From assembly GCA_017390475.1 (NCBI GenBank), contig JAFPBO010000051.1:62001-126000 (forward strand): a stretch of DNA of 64,000 nucleotides. The letters run 5' to 3'. The notes beneath the pieces are model-generated. The model saw only the letters and a list, made by a program, of their open reading frames with translations, ran no database searches and was not told where the DNA came from. This document shows, in pieces, positions 62,202 to 64,000 of this stretch. The position numbers were made by a program, and so were the translations under genes. The DNA is from Loktanella sp. (GTDB taxonomy: Bacteria; Pseudomonadota; Alphaproteobacteria; Rhodobacterales; Rhodobacteraceae). Positions within the stretch are counted from its first letter, which is position 1. Every line of letters starts with the position of its first letter.

Positions 62202-62471
62202 ATGGCACATAAAAAAGCAGGCGGTTCATCCCGTAACGGACGCGACTCTGCGGGTCGTCGTCTTGGTGTGAAGAAATTCGGCGGCGAAGCCGTCATTCCC
62301 GGCAACATCATCATGCGCCAGCGTGGCACAAAGATGTGGCCAGGCATGGGCGTTGGCATGGGCAAGGATCACACCATCTTTGCAACTGCTGAAGGCGCTG
62401 TGAAATTTCACAAGGGCCTGAAAGGCCGCACCTTTATTTCGGTTCTCCCCGTGGCGGAGGCCGCAGAGTAA
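62202..62471 (+). CDS. rpmA: 50S ribosomal protein L27
   Basis: An 89-residue L27. [28 protein letters not shown] is the classic N-terminus and [12 protein letters not shown] the usual continuation. It binds near the peptidyl-transferase centre. It lies 11 bp after rplU with AAGGAGAG before the start and is followed by a terminator. Confidence 0.97.
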   Translation: MAHKKAGGSSRNGRDSAGRRLGVKKFGGEAVIPGNIIMRQRGTKMWPGMGVGMGKDHTIFATAEGAVKFHKGLKGRTFISVLPVAEAAE

Positions 62472-62498
62472 GCCGAAAATCTCAATCAGAAAATTTGA

Positions 62499-62525
62499 GG
62501 GGATCGGTGCAAGCCGGTCCCCTTT
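62499..62525 (+). terminator. rho-independent terminator after rpmA
   Basis: GGGGATCGG and CCGGTCCCC form a 9-bp stem (one G-T or mismatch) with a 6-nt loop, followed by TTTCTC, 27 bp after the stop. Confidence 0.75.
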
Positions 62526-62596
62526 CTCGTTCATAAATTCGCAACTATCTGGGTTTATGACAGCGCCAAACCGGCTTGTTTTCGAGGAGGGAAAAC

Positions 62597-63139
62597 ATGA
62601 TCCACGAAGGAATAGTTGTGCAAGAGGTGATCCCGTCGGATCGTTTCATCCTGCGCCCGTGCCGCAAATCCGATGCTGGCCTGATCGCCATGTATGCCAG
62701 CGACGACCGCGTCGCGCGCGGCACTCGTTCTGTCCCGCATCCCTTGCCCCCCGGTACGGTAGAGGCGATGATTGACCGCGCCCTGCGCCCCGACCGGACA
62801 GAGGATATCTGGGTCATCGACGGGTCTGCCCGCGGCCATGCCGAGGCATTGGGCCTGATCTCGCTGGAACGGATGGATCGCAAACAATCCGAAATTTTCT
62901 ATTGGATCGCGCCCGCCTTCTGGAACACCGGTTTCGCGTCAGAGGCGGTGCGCGCCCTTATCGCCGCCAACCCGCATCAATCCGAACGGATCTTTGCCGA
63001 GGTGTTTCAGGACAATCCCGGCTCCGCCCGTGTGCTGACCAATTGCGGTTTCGATTATCTGGGCGATGCAGAGGCGTTTTCCGTTTCCCGCGGTGCGACA
63101 GTACCGACATGGACCTATACGCTGAAAACCGGGCAGTGA
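62597..63139 (+). CDS. GNAT N-acetyltransferase (RimJ/RimL-like), first of three
   Basis: A 180-residue acetyltransferase. RFILRPCRKSDAGLIAMYASDDRV is the RimJ-type N-terminus, and the acetyl-CoA region is YWIAPAFWNTGFASEAVRALI with the later NPGSARVLTNCGF. The Met at 62597 is preceded by GAGGAGGG at good spacing. Substrate is unknown; members acetylate ribosomal proteins or small molecules. The stop overlaps the next start (GTGA). Confidence 0.85.
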   Translation: MIHEGIVVQEVIPSDRFILRPCRKSDAGLIAMYASDDRVARGTRSVPHPLPPGTVEAMIDRALRPDRTEDIWVIDGSARGHAEALGLISLERMDRKQSEIFYWIAPAFWNTGFASEAVRALIAANPHQSERIFAEVFQDNPGSARVLTNCGFDYLGDAEAFSVSRGATVPTWTYTLKTGQ

Positions 63140-63648
63140 CTGTCCCGACCTTGCAGACGGCGCGGCTAACGCTGCGCCCTCTGGCGTGGTCGGACCGCGC
63201 CGCGATCACCGCTGCGCTGAATAATTGGGAGATCACCCGCTGGCTGTCGCAGGTGCCGTTTCCCTATACGCTCGCGGATGCGGACCAATTCATCGATATT
63301 GCGCAGCGTGGTCCTGACGACGCTCATTGGGCAATCGACCAAGGCACAGGGCTGATTGGCGTGATCTCAGTCAAGCCTGATCTGGGCTATTGGCTGGACC
63401 AGGCGCATCACGGACGGGGCTTGATGACCGAAGCTGCGCGCGCGGTGGTCACCTGGTATTTCACCGATCACGCAGGCCCGGTCATATCTGGGCATTTTGC
63501 AGGCAATGCCGCGTCGCGGGCGATCCTGACCGGGCTGGGGTTCACCGATACCCATACCAAAACAGTCACGCCGGTCGGCGCTGACACGCCCGTCACGCTG
63601 CAACGGATGGTCCTGTCCCGTGCGGAATGGGATCAGGCCAATGGCTGA
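63136..63648 (+). CDS. GNAT N-acetyltransferase, second of three
   Basis: A 170-residue acetyltransferase. TARLTLRPLAWSDRAAITAALNN opens the domain and GYWLDQAHHGRGLMTEAARAVV is the acetyl-CoA binding loop, with NAASRAILTGLGF later. The GTG at 63136 overlaps the previous stop; an in-frame ATG at 63109 is an alternative. It is translationally coupled to the genes on both sides. Confidence 0.82.
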   Translation: MTVPTLQTARLTLRPLAWSDRAAITAALNNWEITRWLSQVPFPYTLADADQFIDIAQRGPDDAHWAIDQGTGLIGVISVKPDLGYWLDQAHHGRGLMTEAARAVVTWYFTDHAGPVISGHFAGNAASRAILTGLGFTDTHTKTVTPVGADTPVTLQRMVLSRAEWDQANG

Positions 63649-64000
63649 TTTGACCTACCGCCCCCCGCAAGCCAGCGATTTCGAGGCAATGCACGCTATC
63701 GTCAGCGATTGGTCGGTTGTGCGGCAATTGGGCAGTTTCCCTTGGCCCGCCGCGCCTGATTTTACGCGCCAGCGCTGTCGTGCCTATGGCGGGCAAGGTT
63801 TCGTCTGGGCCATTTGTCGTGATGACCAGATGATCGGGACTGTTGCGGTGACGCGGGGCGAACTGGGCTATAAACTGGCGCCGGGCGAACAGGGCAAGGG
63901 CATCATGACCCGCGCTTGCAGTGACGCGATCAATCATGGCTTTGCGCAATGGGATTGGCCTTGCCTGACAGCCTCGGTCTGGTGGGATAATGCCGCCTCT
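63641..64000 (+). CDS. GNAT N-acetyltransferase, third of three, cut by the window end
   Basis: The frame starts at ATG 63641, overlapping the previous stop by 8 bp, and stays open to the end of the window (120 codons). YRPPQASDFEAMHAIVSDWSVV is an acetyltransferase-type N-terminus and GYKLAPGEQGKGIMTRACSDAI is the acetyl-CoA loop. Its end is outside the window. Confidence 0.8.
   Translation, partial: MADLTYRPPQASDFEAMHAIVSDWSVVRQLGSFPWPAAPDFTRQRCRAYGGQGFVWAICRDDQMIGTVAVTRGELGYKLAPGEQGKGIMTRACSDAINHGFAQWDWPCLTASVWWDNAAS

Noticed and set aside
1-64000. CRISPR arrays, rRNA genes, riboswitches
   Set aside because: I saw no regularly spaced identical repeats with unique spacers, no rRNA sequence, and no riboswitch consensus that I could support.

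Overview
The window is a high-GC bacterial chromosome segment whose gene content points to the Rhodobacterales (roseobacter-type Alphaproteobacteria). The evidence is two TAXI-type TRAP transporters with fused permeases, a DUF1850 partner, an Anbu peptidase operon, a ChvE/GguAB/GbpR sugar system, and a long ribosomal protein L21 with a helix-hairpin-helix tail. The genus cannot be fixed from the sequence.

Layout. (1) 1-10171 is a catabolic operon for an aromatic compound. It holds a VOC ring-cleaving dioxygenase (cut by the window edge), an alpha/beta hydrolase, maleylacetate reductase, a five-gene branched-chain-amino-acid-type ABC importer, a TfdB-like flavin phenol hydroxylase, a hydroxyquinol 1,2-dioxygenase and a beta-keto acid cleavage enzyme. 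Together they suggest uptake, hydroxylation to hydroxyquinol, intradiol cleavage to maleylacetate, reduction to 3-oxoadipate, and cleavage to central metabolites. A chemoreceptor follows. (2) 12875-19870 holds two TAXI TRAP systems arranged tail to tail. (3) 20327-22431 holds small exported proteins of unknown role and a frameshifted higA-type antitoxin pseudogene.

(4) 22542-34922 is a 12.4 kb integrated element in the 3' end of tRNA-Asn(GUU), bounded by 49-bp perfect direct repeats. It encodes a tyrosine integrase, an AlpA/excisionase-like protein, a P4-type primase-helicase followed by iteron-like repeats (candidate origin), a serine recombinase, a terminase-small-subunit-like protein and small unknown proteins. 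I see no capsid, tail or large-terminase genes, so it looks like a phage satellite or phage-inducible island. Two probable anti-phage genes ride on it: an AT-rich ApeA-like HEPN protein, and a reverse transcriptase resembling DRT2. Upstream of the reverse transcriptase is a long non-coding stretch with 231 nt free of stop trinucleotides in all three + frames. That is what a template for concatemeric, endlessly readable cDNA would look like. This is the most interesting part of the window.

(5) 35010-41325 holds an MBL-fold hydrolase, an EnvZ-type histidine kinase and the ATP-grasp / alpha-E / transglutaminase / Anbu operon. (6) 41407-53637 holds an OYE-family flavoenzyme, then a GbpR-type regulator divergent from chvE-gguA-gguB and a non-phosphorylative sugar oxidation pathway (dehydrogenase, dehydratase, KDG-type aldolase/dehydratase, 2-oxoglutarate semialdehyde dehydrogenase) for L-arabinose or D-galactose. 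(7) 54079-57555 holds a GPH sugar:cation symporter, an unusual LuxR-HTH/alpha-beta hydrolase fusion and a 39-residue membrane protein. (8) 57676-59340 is a small accessory patch with lower GC (unknown, GrlR-like, DUF6680-like) beside tRNA-Ser(CGA). (9) 59726-64000 holds small envelope proteins, rplU-rpmA, and three consecutive GNAT acetyltransferases, the last cut by the window end.
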